Source: Onishia niordana (GTDB taxonomy: Bacteria > Pseudomonadota > Gammaproteobacteria > Pseudomonadales > Halomonadaceae). From it: a DNA stretch of 64,000 nucleotides. Positions 19,659 through 30,903 of this stretch are shown in pieces. The stretch spans positions 868,001 through 932,000 of the forward strand of contig NZ_SDSD01000001.1 in NCBI RefSeq assembly GCF_004798965.1. The letters run 5' to 3'. Every line of letters begins with the position of its first letter. The stretch's first letter is position 1. The position numbers and the translations under genes are program-made. The notes under the pieces were generated by a model that was given only the letters and a program-made list of their open reading frames with translations, was not told the DNA's origin and searched no databases.

Positions 19659-21455
19659 ATGAGTCAATTTGCCATTAACCTGTTATTCGTGGGCGCTTCC
19701 TTCGCCCTGTATATCGGGATCGCGATCTGGGCCCGAGCGGGTTCCACCAAGGACTTCTATGTTGCCGGCGGCGGTGTACATCCGATCACCAACGGCATGG
19801 CAACGGCCGCAGACTGGATGTCGGCGGCCTCGTTCATCTCCATGGCAGGCCTGCTGGCCTCCGGCGGTTATGCCAACTCCACCTTCCTGATGGGCTGGAC
19901 CGGCGGCTACGTCATTCTGGCAATGCTGCTGGCGCCTTACCTGCGCAAGTTCGGCAAGTTCACGGTGCCAGACTTCATCGGTGACCGTTTCTACAGCAAC
20001 ACCGCGCGCCTGGTAGCGGTCATCTGCCTGATCGTGGCCTCGATCACCTACGTCATCGGCCAGATGACCGGTGCCGGTGTCGCCTTCTCGCGCTTCCTCG
20101 AAGTCAGCAACACCTGGGGCATCTGGATCGCCGCCTTCATCGTCTTCCTGTATGCGGTTTTTGGCGGCATGAAGGGCATCACCTACACCCAGGTCGCCCA
20201 GTACATCGTGCTGATCATCGCCTACACCATCCCGGCCGTGTTCATCTCTCTGGAACTGACCGGCAATCCCATCCCGGGACTGGGCCTTTTCAGCACTCAC
20301 ACCGAATCCGGCGTGCCGCTGCTTGCCAAACTGGATGACGTGATCAATGCGCTGGGCTTTCGCGACTACACCGCCGACGTCGACAACAAGCTGAACATGG
20401 TGCTGTTCACCATGTCGCTGATGGTCGGTACCGCCGGCCTGCCTCACGTCATCATCCGCTTCTTCACCGTCCCTAAGGTCGCCGATGCTCGCTGGTCCGC
20501 TGGTTGGGCACTGGTATTCATCGCTCTGCTCTACCTGACCGCCCCCGCAGTGGGCTCCATGGCACGCCTTAACCTGATGACCACCGTCTATCCGGATATG
20601 GCAGGCCAGGTCGAGAACTATGATGAAGCGGCCACCAACCCGATCCTCTATGAAGATCGTCCCGAGTGGGTCCGGACCTGGGAAGAAACCGGTCTGATCA
20701 CCTACACCGACAAGAACGACGATGGCCGCATCCAGGTCTATAACGACAGCAGCGAGGCATTCGCCGATACCGCCGAGCAGCGCGGCTGGGAAGGCAGTGA
20801 ACTTAACGTCAACAACGACATCCTGGTGCTCGCCAACCCCGAAATCGCCAATCTGCCGAGTTGGGTCATCGGTCTGATCGCCGCGGGGGGTATCGCCGCC
20901 GCTCTGTCTACCGCAGCGGGTCTGCTACTCGCCATCTCCTCGGCGGTCAGCCACGACCTGATCAAGACCATGATCAACCCAAGAATCACCGAGAAGGGCG
21001 AAATGCTGGCAGCCCGCATCTCGATGGCTGGTGCCATCCTGCTGGCCACCTACCTGGGCCTCAATCCGCCGGGCTTCGCCGCCCAGACGGTAGCACTCGC
21101 CTTCGGCATCGCCGGCGCCTCGCTGTTCCCGGTGCTGATGATGGGTATCTTCTCCAAGCGGATGAACAACGTGGGCGCCGTCGCCGGCATGCTTTCCGGC
21201 CTGGTTGCCACCCTGCTGTACATCTTCACCTACCTGGGCTGGTTCTTCATTCCGGGCACCAACACGCTGGCCAACACCCCGGATAACTGGATCCTGGGCA
21301 TCTCGCCGCTGTCCTTCGGTGCCGTGGGTGCGATGATCAACTTCGCCGTCGCCTTCAGCGTCTCGAGCGTCACCAAAGAGCCGCCGCAGGAAATTCAGGA
21401 CCTGGTGGAAAGCGTTCGCTATCCGAAGGGTGCTGGCATGGCGGTGGATCACTAA
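19659..21455 (+). CDS. Sodium:solute symporter, large subunit (VC_2705 subfamily, acetate-type)
   Basis: 598 residues with about 13 membrane helices of the SSS/SLC5 fold (for example GATKDFYVAGG-like STKDFYVAGGGVHP near the start and GIAAALSTAAGLLLAISSAV near residue 415). A soluble insertion (about 300-395) carries TDKNDDGRIQVYND, which resembles an EF-hand-like loop. The subfamily is often linked to acs and to acetate, and an ActP-like role is likely here. The substrate is inferred from neighbours, not from binding residues. Confidence 0.92.
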   Translation: MSQFAINLLFVGASFALYIGIAIWARAGSTKDFYVAGGGVHPITNGMATAADWMSAASFISMAGLLASGGYANSTFLMGWTGGYVILAMLLAPYLRKFGKFTVPDFIGDRFYSNTARLVAVICLIVASITYVIGQMTGAGVAFSRFLEVSNTWGIWIAAFIVFLYAVFGGMKGITYTQVAQYIVLIIAYTIPAVFISLELTGNPIPGLGLFSTHTESGVPLLAKLDDVINALGFRDYTADVDNKLNMVLFTMSLMVGTAGLPHVIIRFFTVPKVADARWSAGWALVFIALLYLTAPAVGSMARLNLMTTVYPDMAGQVENYDEAATNPILYEDRPEWVRTWEETGLITYTDKNDDGRIQVYNDSSEAFADTAEQRGWEGSELNVNNDILVLANPEIANLPSWVIGLIAAGGIAAALSTAAGLLLAISSAVSHDLIKTMINPRITEKGEMLAARISMAGAILLATYLGLNPPGFAAQTVALAFGIAGASLFPVLMMGIFSKRMNNVGAVAGMLSGLVATLLYIFTYLGWFFIPGTNTLANTPDNWILGISPLSFGAVGAMINFAVAFSVSSVTKEPPQEIQDLVESVRYPKGAGMAVDH

Positions 21456-21501
21456 GTCATAATGCACGCCTGACAGCGCCAACCGGCGCCACGGCATCAC
21501 C

Positions 21502-21531
21502 CAATCGGGCTTCCAGCAGGAAGCCCGATTG
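21502..21531 (+). terminator. Strong hairpin after the symporter operon
   Basis: CAATCGGGCTTCC and GGAAGCCCGATTG pair perfectly over 13 bases around a four-base loop, followed by a weak T-tract. It is probably a terminator or partial read-through signal before the next gene, whose start is 19 bases beyond. Confidence 0.7.
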
Positions 21532-21549
21532 CTTTAAGGAAACCCGAAT

Positions 21550-22065
21550 ATGATGTGGCACCTGATCGCGGCAGTCTTTGCAGGCCTCGGTGCGGCGGGC
21601 ATCGCCCTGTTGCTGCGCACGCTGAGTGGCAAGCGGCTGCCACGCTGGATCGTTCCGGCCTTCGGTGGGCTCGGCATGCTGGCCTACCAGATTCATGCCG
21701 AATACACCTGGTTCGAGCACAAACAGCAGCAATTGCCGCCCTCGGCTCAGGTGGTCAGTAGTGAAAGAGGCGACGTGTTCTGGCGGCCATGGACCTTTCT
21801 CTTCCCGATGACCCTCTCCTTCGAGGTCATCGATCAGGAGAACCTGATCAGCCGTCAGGTGGATGACCAGCAACTCGTGGAGTTCATCCGCTATCGTTTC
21901 GAAAAGCAGGCGATAGACCGGGTGACCACCCGCCCCTATCTGATGAACTGCACCACCCGCGAGCAGCTGCCGATTGATAAGACCGACGGCGAGCCGCAAC
22001 TTACCGAACTCGAGCGCCTGGATGCCGACAACCCCACGCTCAAGGCGGTATGCAACACCCCCTGA
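21550..22065 (+). CDS. Unrecognised membrane protein between symporter and CrbS genes
   Basis: 171 residues that I do not recognise. The first 50 residues form two predicted membrane helices (about 4-22 and 31-48). The rest looks soluble, with ERGDVFWRPWTFLFPM, a Gln/Glu-rich middle and two cysteines (Cys153-region MNCTTRE and the C-terminal VCNTP). AAGGA lies about nine bases before the ATG, and base composition matches the neighbours, so it is likely a real gene. Position suggests a link to carboxylate uptake or sensing, but that is only inference. Confidence 0.75.
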   Translation: MMWHLIAAVFAGLGAAGIALLLRTLSGKRLPRWIVPAFGGLGMLAYQIHAEYTWFEHKQQQLPPSAQVVSSERGDVFWRPWTFLFPMTLSFEVIDQENLISRQVDDQQLVEFIRYRFEKQAIDRVTTRPYLMNCTTREQLPIDKTDGEPQLTELERLDADNPTLKAVCNTP

Positions 22066-22097
22066 CGCCGACGGTGTCGACATGCACAGCCACGTGC

Positions 22098-22145
22098 CAT
22101 GGACGTTTCCATGTGCTTGCCCATGGACTTTTCCATGGACTGGCC
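22098..22145. repeat. 12-bp repeat array A upstream of crbS
   Basis: Four exact-length units in tandem: CATGGACGTTTC, CATGTGCTTGCC, CATGGACTTTTC and CATGGACTGGCC. It lies in the 310-base non-coding gap between the 171-residue gene and crbS. Confidence 0.8.
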
Positions 22146-22155
22146 ACCTATCCTC

Positions 22156-22182
22156 GCATGCAGGTCCCGCGGGCCTGCATGC
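22156..22182. other. Strong hairpin between two 12-bp arrays
   Basis: GCATGCAGG and CCTGCATGC pair perfectly over nine bases, and the intervening TCCCGCGGG extends the stem by three pairs with one bulged T. No T-run follows. It lies between repeat arrays A and B. Confidence 0.75.
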
Positions 22183-22191
22183 AACGCCCTA

Positions 22192-22239
22192 TTCCAAGCC
22201 CCCTTCCAAGCCCTCTTCCAAGCACGCTTCATAGCCGCT
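22192..22239. repeat. 12-bp repeat array B upstream of crbS
   Basis: Four tandem 12-base units: TTCCAAGCCCCC, TTCCAAGCCCTC, TTCCAAGCACGC and TTCATAGCCGCT. It has the same period as array A but a different sequence. It ends about 135 bases before the crbS start. Confidence 0.8.
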
Positions 22240-22374
22240 ACATAAGCCTTGCGAAGTAGCCTCTCAGGCTCTGAGCTGGCCACCTCGCTTGCCTGACCGA
22301 TTCGATGCCCAGAACCGGCTGCCTTACAGGGCACCATTGCCCTAGAATGGGCCGACATCCGAGGGAGAGCAGGC

Positions 22375-25300
22375 ATGTTTCAAGGCTGGCTACTGGTTGC
22401 CATATCGCTTCTGTATATCGTCGTCCTTTTCGCCATCGCCTGGCGCGGCGACCGACGCGCCAAACAACATGGGCCAAGCCAGCGACGTCCGGTGATCTAC
22501 AGCCTGGCACTTGCCATCTACTGTACCTCCTGGACCTTCTATGGCGCGGTAGGCGAGGCCGCCACGTCTGGCTGGTCCTTCGCCAGCATCTTCGTCGGCC
22601 CGATCCTCACCTTCCTGCTGTTCTGGCCGGTGCTCTCCAAGATGATCCGTGTCGCCAAGCACCAGAACGTCACCTCGATCGCCGACTTCATCGCCTCCCG
22701 CTACGGCAAGACCCAGTCATTGGCCGCTTTCGCCAGTCTGGTCGCACTGATCGGTACCCTGCCCTACATCGCGCTGCAGCTTAAGGCGGTGGCGGCAGGC
22801 TTCCAGGTACTCACCCATAGCACCGACATGACCCGCGCGCCGCTATTCGCCGACACGGCCTTCTATGTGGCAGCGGTGATGGCATTGTTTGCGATTCTCT
22901 TCGGTACCCGCCATACCGATGCCACCGAGCACCACGAGGGGCTTATCCAGGCCATCGCCTTCGAGTCGCTGGTCAAGCTGGCCGCCTTCCTGATTCTTGG
23001 CGCCTATGTCACCTGGGGGCTTTTCGACGGCCTCGGAGACCTGATGGGGCGCGCCAATACGCAGCTCGAACTCCAGCGCCAGCTCACCGAGCAGGATTTC
23101 GGCAACAGCTTCTGGGCACAGACCTTACTCGCGATGCTGGCGGTCTTCTGCCTGCCGCGCCAGTTCCATGTCGCCGTGGTCGAGAACACGCATCGCGACG
23201 ATGCCCGGCGGGCTCGCTGGCTGTTCCCGCTCTACCTGGTCGCCATCGGCTTCTTCGTGCTGCCGCTGGCCGCCGCCGGCCTGACCCTCTTCGCGGGCAC
23301 CGGCACCGAGCCCGACACCTATGTGCTGGCCATTCCCATGGCCGCCGACAACGTGCCGCTGACGCTGCTGACCTTCATCGGTGGCTTCTCGGCCGCCACC
23401 GGCATGGTGATCGTCGCGACCGTGGCGATCTCGATCATGATCTCCAACGAGATCGTCATTCCACTACTGTTCCGCCTGCGCTGGTTCGATACCAAGGCAC
23501 GCGACTATGGCCGCCTGGTGCTGCGGGCCCGCCGTGTGACCATCGTCATCATCCTGGGACTGGCCTACGGCTTCTATCAGCTGACCGCCGAGTTCAGCAC
23601 TCTGGCCTCCACCGGCATGCTGTCGTTTGCCGCCGCCGCCCAGTTTGCCCCGGCCCTGCTCGGCGGCCTGTACTGGAAGCGCGGCAATCGTCTGGGCGTG
23701 ATCGTCGGCATGAACCTGGGCTTCGCCGTGTGGGCCTACACCCTGCTGACGCCAGCGCTGATTCAGGCCGGCGTGATCCCCGGTGCCTGGCTCGCCGGTG
23801 GCCCCCTGGGCATCGGCTGGCTGTCACCCACCGACCTGTTCGGCCTCAACGTCGGCGATAACTTCACCCATGGGGTCATGCTGTCGCTGGGCCTCAACCT
23901 GTTCGGCTATATCTTCGTCTCGCAGATGACCCCTCAGCGTGTGGTCGAGCGTATCCAGGCCTCGCTGTTCGTCGATAGCGTGGAAACCCGCCAGACGCCG
24001 GTCAACCGCCCCTGGACGGGGGCGACCACGGTGGGCGATCTACGGGTACTGTGTGAGCGTTTCCTGAGCGCCGATCAGGTGCAGCGCGCCTTCGATGACT
24101 ATGCAAGACGCAGCGGCAAGAAGCTCGACGACTCACAGCGTGCCTCCATCGACATCATTCAGTTCACCGAACGCTTCCTGGCCTCGGTACTGGGTGCCTC
24201 CTCGGCGCGTATCGTCGTCAACTCGGCACTGCAGGGCCGCGGCATCGGTATCTCGGATGTCATCTCGATCGTCGATGAAGCCTCACAGGTCCTCGAATTC
24301 AACCGCGCCCTGCTGCAGGCCACCATCGAGAACATCAACCAGGGCATCAGCGTGGTCGACCAGAACCTGCGCCTGGTGGTATGGAACCAGCGCTATCTGG
24401 AACTGTTCCGCTTCCCTGACCACCTAATCCGGGTCGGCGCCCCCTTCGACAAGGTGCTGCGCTACAACGCCCATAATGGCGAGTACGGACCGGGCGACCC
24501 CGAGGAGCATGTCGAGCTGCTGGTCAACAATATCCGCGAGGGCCAACCTCACCGCTACGTCCGCTATCGCCAGGACAGCACCGTACTCGAGGTGCAGGGT
24601 ACGCCCATGCCGGGAGGTGGATTCGTTTATACCTATCAGGACATCACCCGTCAGAAACGGACCGAGGAGGCGCTGATCCGCTCGGAGAACAACATCCGCA
24701 TCTACACCGACAACGTCCCGGCGCTGATTGCCTACTTCGACAAGGAATACCGCTACCTTTTCACCAACCGCGCCTACGAGCAGGTCTTCGGCATCGATCG
24801 CAACGCGGTGATCGGCAAACGCTTCCAGGAAGTGATGCCCCGGCAGGTGTCCGATGAAGGTCTTCCCTGGATGCGGCGAGCGCTGTCCGGCGAGCGAGTC
24901 AGCTTCGAGATCTCCCAGCGAGACGACGAGGGCGGCACCCGCTATCTGCTGGTCACCTACACGCCACACTTCGGCGATAGTGGCACCATTCTCGGCTTCT
25001 TCGCGCTCTACCAGGACATCACCGAACGCCGGTTGGCCGAGATCGCGCTCAAGGAAACCAACGAGAATCTCGAGGAACGCGTCCGGGAACGCACTCTGGC
25101 GCTCTCGGAGGCCAACGCCGCCCTGCGTCAGGAGAACCGGGTACGCGCCGAGGCCGAACAGGCGCTGCGCCAGGCCAAGCAGGTTGCCGAGGATGCCAAC
25201 GCCTCCAAGACCCGCTTCCTGGCGGCGGCGAGCCATGACCTGCTGCAGCCCCTGAACGCCGCGCGCCTGTTCACCTCGGCACTGGCCCAGCAGGATGACG

Positions 25301-26331
25301 CCGAGGATCTCTCCCGCACCATCGGCCATATCGACAACTCGCTGCAGGCCGCCGAGGAGCTCCTCAGCACCCTGCTGGATATTTCGAAACTCGATGCCGG
25401 CGCTCTGACCCCGCGCCGCAGCCACTTCGCGCTGAGCGAGATCTTCCGCCCGCTGCGCGCCGAGTTCGAGGTAATGGCCGAGGAGCGTGGCCTCGATCTG
25501 GTAGTGGTAACCACCCATCAGTGGGTGGACAGCGATGCCCAGATGCTTCGGCGCATCGTGCAGAACTTTCTCTCCAATGCTCTCCGCTACACCCAGCAGG
25601 GACGAGTCCTGCTGGGCTGTCGTCGCCGCGAGGGAGGACTGACCATCGAGGTCTGGGATACCGGCCCCGGGATTCCCGAGGCCAAGCAGGCCGAGATCTT
25701 CCAAGAGTTCCGCCGCCTCGATCAGACCTCACGGCACAAGGAGAGCGAGAAGGGACTGGGTCTCGGACTATCGATTGCGGACCGCATGAGCCGGGTGCTG
25801 GATCATCCGATCAAGGTGCGTTCCCGAGAAGGGGTCGGTACCGTGTTCTCGGTTTCCGTGCCGACGGTGGCCGCCCAGCAGGAGAGCCCCCAGGAAGCCG
25901 AGGTGACGCCGCGTCGCGCCGGCAACAAGCTTGCCGGTACTCGGGTCGTTTGCATCGACAATGAGTCGCTGATTCTTGAGGGGATGAAGGCCATGCTGAC
26001 CGGCTGGGGATGCGAAGTGTTCACTGCCACCTCGATTGGTGGGGCCAAGTCGATCCTGCGTCATCTGGAGAGTGACCCGGACGCCATACTCGCCGACTAC
26101 CACCTGGATAATGAAGTCACCGGTCTGATGGCGCTGGACGCCTTGGCCGAGCGCAGCGAGGGACCGGTACCCGGCATCGTGATCACCGCCGACCGCACCG
26201 AGGAGGTCGCCGAAGAGGTCAAGCGTGCCGGCTACCAGCTGCTGCTCAAGCCCGTACGCCCCGCCGCCCTGCGCGCGCTGCTGACTCGCACCCTGCAGGC
26301 CAACCGGGCAAGCCAGCGTCATCAGAGTTGA
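22375..26331 (+). CDS. crbS: Hybrid sensor kinase with SLC5 transporter domain (CrbS-like)
   Basis: A 1318-residue sensor whose input module is itself a sodium:solute symporter domain (residues 1 to about 510). Two PAS-type domains follow (about 640-760 and 775-890), then a coiled-coil (about 893-945), a histidine kinase domain with His954 in ASHDLLQPLN, N-box NFLSNALRY, G-boxes DTGPGIP and GLGLGLSI, and a C-terminal receiver with Asp1241 in ADYHLD and the conserved Lys in LLKPV. This architecture is that of CrbS/MxtR, which with CrbR controls acetyl-CoA synthetase in Vibrio and Pseudomonas. The convergent response regulator and acs next to it support the name. Confidence 0.92.
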   Translation: MFQGWLLVAISLLYIVVLFAIAWRGDRRAKQHGPSQRRPVIYSLALAIYCTSWTFYGAVGEAATSGWSFASIFVGPILTFLLFWPVLSKMIRVAKHQNVTSIADFIASRYGKTQSLAAFASLVALIGTLPYIALQLKAVAAGFQVLTHSTDMTRAPLFADTAFYVAAVMALFAILFGTRHTDATEHHEGLIQAIAFESLVKLAAFLILGAYVTWGLFDGLGDLMGRANTQLELQRQLTEQDFGNSFWAQTLLAMLAVFCLPRQFHVAVVENTHRDDARRARWLFPLYLVAIGFFVLPLAAAGLTLFAGTGTEPDTYVLAIPMAADNVPLTLLTFIGGFSAATGMVIVATVAISIMISNEIVIPLLFRLRWFDTKARDYGRLVLRARRVTIVIILGLAYGFYQLTAEFSTLASTGMLSFAAAAQFAPALLGGLYWKRGNRLGVIVGMNLGFAVWAYTLLTPALIQAGVIPGAWLAGGPLGIGWLSPTDLFGLNVGDNFTHGVMLSLGLNLFGYIFVSQMTPQRVVERIQASLFVDSVETRQTPVNRPWTGATTVGDLRVLCERFLSADQVQRAFDDYARRSGKKLDDSQRASIDIIQFTERFLASVLGASSARIVVNSALQGRGIGISDVISIVDEASQVLEFNRALLQATIENINQGISVVDQNLRLVVWNQRYLELFRFPDHLIRVGAPFDKVLRYNAHNGEYGPGDPEEHVELLVNNIREGQPHRYVRYRQDSTVLEVQGTPMPGGGFVYTYQDITRQKRTEEALIRSENNIRIYTDNVPALIAYFDKEYRYLFTNRAYEQVFGIDRNAVIGKRFQEVMPRQVSDEGLPWMRRALSGERVSFEISQRDDEGGTRYLLVTYTPHFGDSGTILGFFALYQDITERRLAEIALKETNENLEERVRERTLALSEANAALRQENRVRAEAEQALRQAKQVAEDANASKTRFLAAASHDLLQPLNAARLFTSALAQQDDAEDLSRTIGHIDNSLQAAEELLSTLLDISKLDAGALTPRRSHFALSEIFRPLRAEFEVMAEERGLDLVVVTTHQWVDSDAQMLRRIVQNFLSNALRYTQQGRVLLGCRRREGGLTIEVWDTGPGIPEAKQAEIFQEFRRLDQTSRHKESEKGLGLGLSIADRMSRVLDHPIKVRSREGVGTVFSVSVPTVAAQQESPQEAEVTPRRAGNKLAGTRVVCIDNESLILEGMKAMLTGWGCEVFTATSIGGAKSILRHLESDPDAILADYHLDNEVTGLMALDALAERSEGPVPGIVITADRTEEVAEEVKRAGYQLLLKPVRPAALRALLTRTLQANRASQRHQS

Positions 26332-26376
26332 TCGGCGATCCAGTACGACGCCACTACAAGCTCAGCATTGACCACC

Positions 26377-26405
26377 AAAAAAGCCCGCCATCGGATGGCG
26401 GGCTT
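26377..26405 (-). terminator. Rho-independent terminator of crbR
   Basis: On the minus strand AAGCCCGCCAT and ATGGCGGGCTT pair over 11 bases with a three-base loop and are followed by six T. It may also stop crbS transcripts, which have no T-run on their side. Confidence 0.85.
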
Positions 26406-26492
26406 CTGGGAACGATGCAGTGATGTATCGACGACTGCATGTCGCATGCCTGAAAGACCCACTGCGCACAGCATGGGCCTCTCAGAGGAGGG

Positions 26493-27155
26493 TCAGGACT
26501 CGACCTTGGGCGGCTCGACTTCGAGCTTCTGGGCAGCGATTACCGCCTGGGTACGGGAATGCACGCCTAGCTTGCGTAGGATCGCCGTTACGTGTGCCTT
26601 GATGGTCGCCTCCGAAACACTCAATTCGTAGGCGATCTGCTTGTTGAGCAGGCCTTCGGTGAGCATGTTCAGTACACGGAACTGCTGAGGCGTCAAAGAG
26701 GCAATAGCCTCGGCGAAGCGTGATTCTTCTTCATTGGCCTCCCCTAGCACGTCGGCAAGCTCGGCAGGCAACCACACTTCCCCGTCGAGAATCTCACCGA
26801 CCGCCTCGGCGATCAGCGACAGCGACGACGACTTGGGAATGAAGCCCGAGGCGCCGTAATCGATGGCGCGGCGCACCACGTAAGGCTCATCACTGCCGGA
26901 TACCACGGCCACCGGGACATCGGGATTCTGACCGCGCAGCTGGATCAGTCCGGAGAAGCCATGGGCTCCCGGCATGTGCAGGTCTAAAAGGATCAGGTCG
27001 GCGTCCGGGTGGCGGGTCACCACCTCGGTGGTGGCTTCCATGGTATCGGCTTCCACGATCTCGGCCTGAGGCGCCAGCTGCCTCAACGCCTGAGTGAGAG
27101 CAGCGCGGAACAGCGGATGGTCGTCGGCGACGATGAATTTCTGGGCAAAGGCCAT
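26493..27155 (-). CDS. crbR: LuxR-family response regulator (CrbR-like)
   Basis: A 220-residue two-component regulator. The receiver domain has the acidic pair in VADDHPLF, phosphoacceptor Asp58 in LLDLHMPG and Lys in FIPKSSS. The C-terminal LuxR/GerE helix-turn-helix begins near SLTPQQFRVLNMLTEGLLNKQIA. The start is ATG 27155, with GGAGGA about seven bases upstream; the open frame extends to 27206 but without such a site. It lies downstream of acs on the same strand, separated by a terminator, and converges with crbS. Activation of acs is known for this family. Confidence 0.92.
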   Translation of the reverse strand: MAFAQKFIVADDHPLFRAALTQALRQLAPQAEIVEADTMEATTEVVTRHPDADLILLDLHMPGAHGFSGLIQLRGQNPDVPVAVVSGSDEPYVVRRAIDYGASGFIPKSSSLSLIAEAVGEILDGEVWLPAELADVLGEANEEESRFAEAIASLTPQQFRVLNMLTEGLLNKQIAYELSVSEATIKAHVTAILRKLGVHSRTQAVIAAQKLEVEPPKVES

Positions 27156-27298
27156 TGAGATTCCTCCGGATCCTCTTGTCAGCGACCGACGTGCCGGTAG
27201 ACGCAAGTGAGTTCGCCGTTGTTTTACGGCATGTTACCCCATGGTAGCGGTTATTCCCAAGCATACCGGGAAATTGTCGACACTTACTTGTCATAGCA

Positions 27299-27323
27299 CA
27301 AAAAACCGGCCGCAATGGCCGGT
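27299..27323 (-). terminator. Rho-independent terminator of acs
   Basis: On the minus strand ACCGGCC and GGCCGGT pair around a five-base loop, followed by a run of six T. It separates acs from the downstream crbR, which therefore needs its own promoter. Confidence 0.88.
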
Positions 27324-27464
27324 ACAAGATGGAGAGGAGCGCCAGGCTAGCGTACCCCCTGGTACCTTCGGGGCCAGCAGACATCACACCTGCCAGACCC
27401 CGACAACGGGGCAGCGCCCTCTCCCTGCTTATGTATTCCTTGCTACTTCGTTAACCGAATGCGC

Positions 27465-29414
<1,950 letters not shown>

Positions 29415-29552
29415 GAAGGAACCTCGTCCAGAAGAGTGCCAGAAATAAAGTGTCGCCGGCCGCGGTTACCTCTTGCCGCCGACCCGGAAAACCATTCCAG
29501 CATATACCTGTGCTCGCGGCTGCGCCTTTTAGACATTGGTAGACACTCAATT

Positions 29553-29569
29553 CTATTGCATAACAATAG
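29553..29569. promoter_or_regulatory. Inverted repeat upstream of acs, possible operator
   Basis: CTATTG-N5-CAATAG is a perfect 6-base inverted repeat about 140 bases upstream of acs. A direct repeat of TAGACA (29530-29545) lies just inside it. The factor is unknown; CrbR is one candidate. Confidence 0.35.
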
Positions 29570-29573
29570 CTTA

Positions 29574-30146
29574 TCAACATCCCTCGGATGTCTGAGTGGC
29601 GATATAGACCAAGGTCTGGGCACATTGTCGACAACGATACGCCTGGCCACGCAATGCCCGTCGATGCCGCCGCATGCTGAAGAAGTGCTCCTGACAGCCA
29701 CAGGCATAGCGGTAGGGCGAAGGGCTCGCCCGGGCCACATCGAAGCGATGTGTGGTGCTGGGCACAAGCCCGAACAACTGCCGCATGACGGTCTGCCATT
29801 CGCGGCCATGGGGACGCAACCGCGGCCCCTCCTCGAGGTGCCAGACCAGCCAGTGGGCCATTTCATGGGGCACCACCTCGACGAGAAACGCCTGACGGTT
29901 CTCGTCGAAAAGCTGTTTATTAAAACGCAGCCCCCCGCGACTAAAATGGGCCTGGCCGGCGCTCTTTCCCCGCAGGTCGAGCCACACCTTCGGACGAGGC
30001 AGGCCAGGATGAACCTCACGGCACAGTAGCAAGGCTGCTTCGACCCGCCGATGAAGGCACGCCGTCAGCGCCTCAGCGTCCAATGACTCAAGCGCCGAAG
30101 GGCTCGGTGTGGGCAAGACAGGAACAGGGTGAGATTGGGTGGTCAT
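29574..30146 (-). CDS. sprT: SprT family zinc metalloprotease-like protein
   Basis: 190 residues. The zinc-protease motif HEMAH (His94, Glu95, His98) is in the SprT context VVPHEMAHWLVW. A C-terminal zinc ribbon follows, with CGCQ and CRQCAQ. Bacterial SprT proteins are widespread and poorly studied; the eukaryotic relative SPRTN degrades DNA-protein crosslinks. It is divergent from the UPF0149 gene. Confidence 0.9.
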   Translation of the reverse strand: MTTQSHPVPVLPTPSPSALESLDAEALTACLHRRVEAALLLCREVHPGLPRPKVWLDLRGKSAGQAHFSRGGLRFNKQLFDENRQAFLVEVVPHEMAHWLVWHLEEGPRLRPHGREWQTVMRQLFGLVPSTTHRFDVARASPSPYRYACGCQEHFFSMRRHRRALRGQAYRCRQCAQTLVYIATQTSEGC

Positions 30147-30226
30147 GGGATGCTAGAATGGCGCGCCATGGCAGGTGCGTAAAGTGCCTCTTATTCTCCC
30201 TGGTGAGACCGACGACGAGATCCCCG

Positions 30227-30886
30227 ATGTCCGAGACCCCCGTTCCCACGCCCCTGATCGACGACGAGGCACTCGACCGCCTCGATGACTTCCTTGAGTC
30301 CGACCGCGTCGATGCCGATGCCCTGGATGTGATTGGCGCCCACGGTTTCCTGGTGGCCCTGGCCGTCGCCCCCCGCGAGACACCTGCCTCGAGCTGGGTC
30401 GGCGAGCTCTTTCACGGCGAGCCGGCATTCCAGGATAACGCCGAGCGCGACGAGATCCTGGGACTTCTCGAAGCCCTGAAAGCCAATGCCATCTCGACCA
30501 TGGAGCAGGGCGGGCTACCGGAACTGCCCTTCGACCTGGAGCTTGGCGGCATCGCCCCGGCAGAGACCCCGGTCGGCGACTGGTGTGCGGCCTTCATGGA
30601 AGCGGTATTCCTCGACGAGACCGCCTGGTTCGAGGGCGACGAAGAGAGCGCAGCGACCCTGCTGCTGCCCTTCATGGCACTGTCGGGGCTGTTCGACGAC
30701 GAACCCGACATGGCGGAGCTTGCCGGCGACGAGGCACGCCTCGAATCGCTGGTGCGCCAGCTGCCCGAGTTGGTACTGGATCTCTACCTCAACTATCGGG
30801 TACCGCCAGAAACCTCCAAACCGACCCCTCGCAAGAAGAAACCGGCCGGAAAGAGTGGCAAGGCGGGCAAGGGAGGCCGACGCTAA
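30227..30886 (+). CDS. UPF0149/YecA (YgfB-like) family protein
   Basis: 219 residues, strongly acidic. The helical UPF0149 domain is recognised from GAHGFLVALAVAP near residue 43, GDWCAAFMEAV near 124 and LLPFMALSGLF near 147. The C-terminal 20 residues are highly basic (Lys/Gly/Arg-rich) and lack the SEC-C zinc motif of YecA. The start is ATG 30227 by alignment with family N termini; the frame is open from 30083. Function unknown. Confidence 0.82.
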   Translation: MSETPVPTPLIDDEALDRLDDFLESDRVDADALDVIGAHGFLVALAVAPRETPASSWVGELFHGEPAFQDNAERDEILGLLEALKANAISTMEQGGLPELPFDLELGGIAPAETPVGDWCAAFMEAVFLDETAWFEGDEESAATLLLPFMALSGLFDDEPDMAELAGDEARLESLVRQLPELVLDLYLNYRVPPETSKPTPRKKKPAGKSGKAGKGGRR

Positions 30887-30903
30887 CTCAAGTATGTCGC
30901 CGC

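Noticed and set aside
22098..22239. CRISPR array
   Set aside because: The repeats are 12 bases, directly adjacent and without spacers, and there are no cas genes.
21936..22376. A minus-strand frame translating the 12-bp arrays as KRAW- and SMEK-like four-residue repeats
   Set aside because: It overlaps the end of the 171-residue gene, has no ribosome-binding site, and its periodicity is simply that of the DNA repeats. Kept only as a repeat finding.
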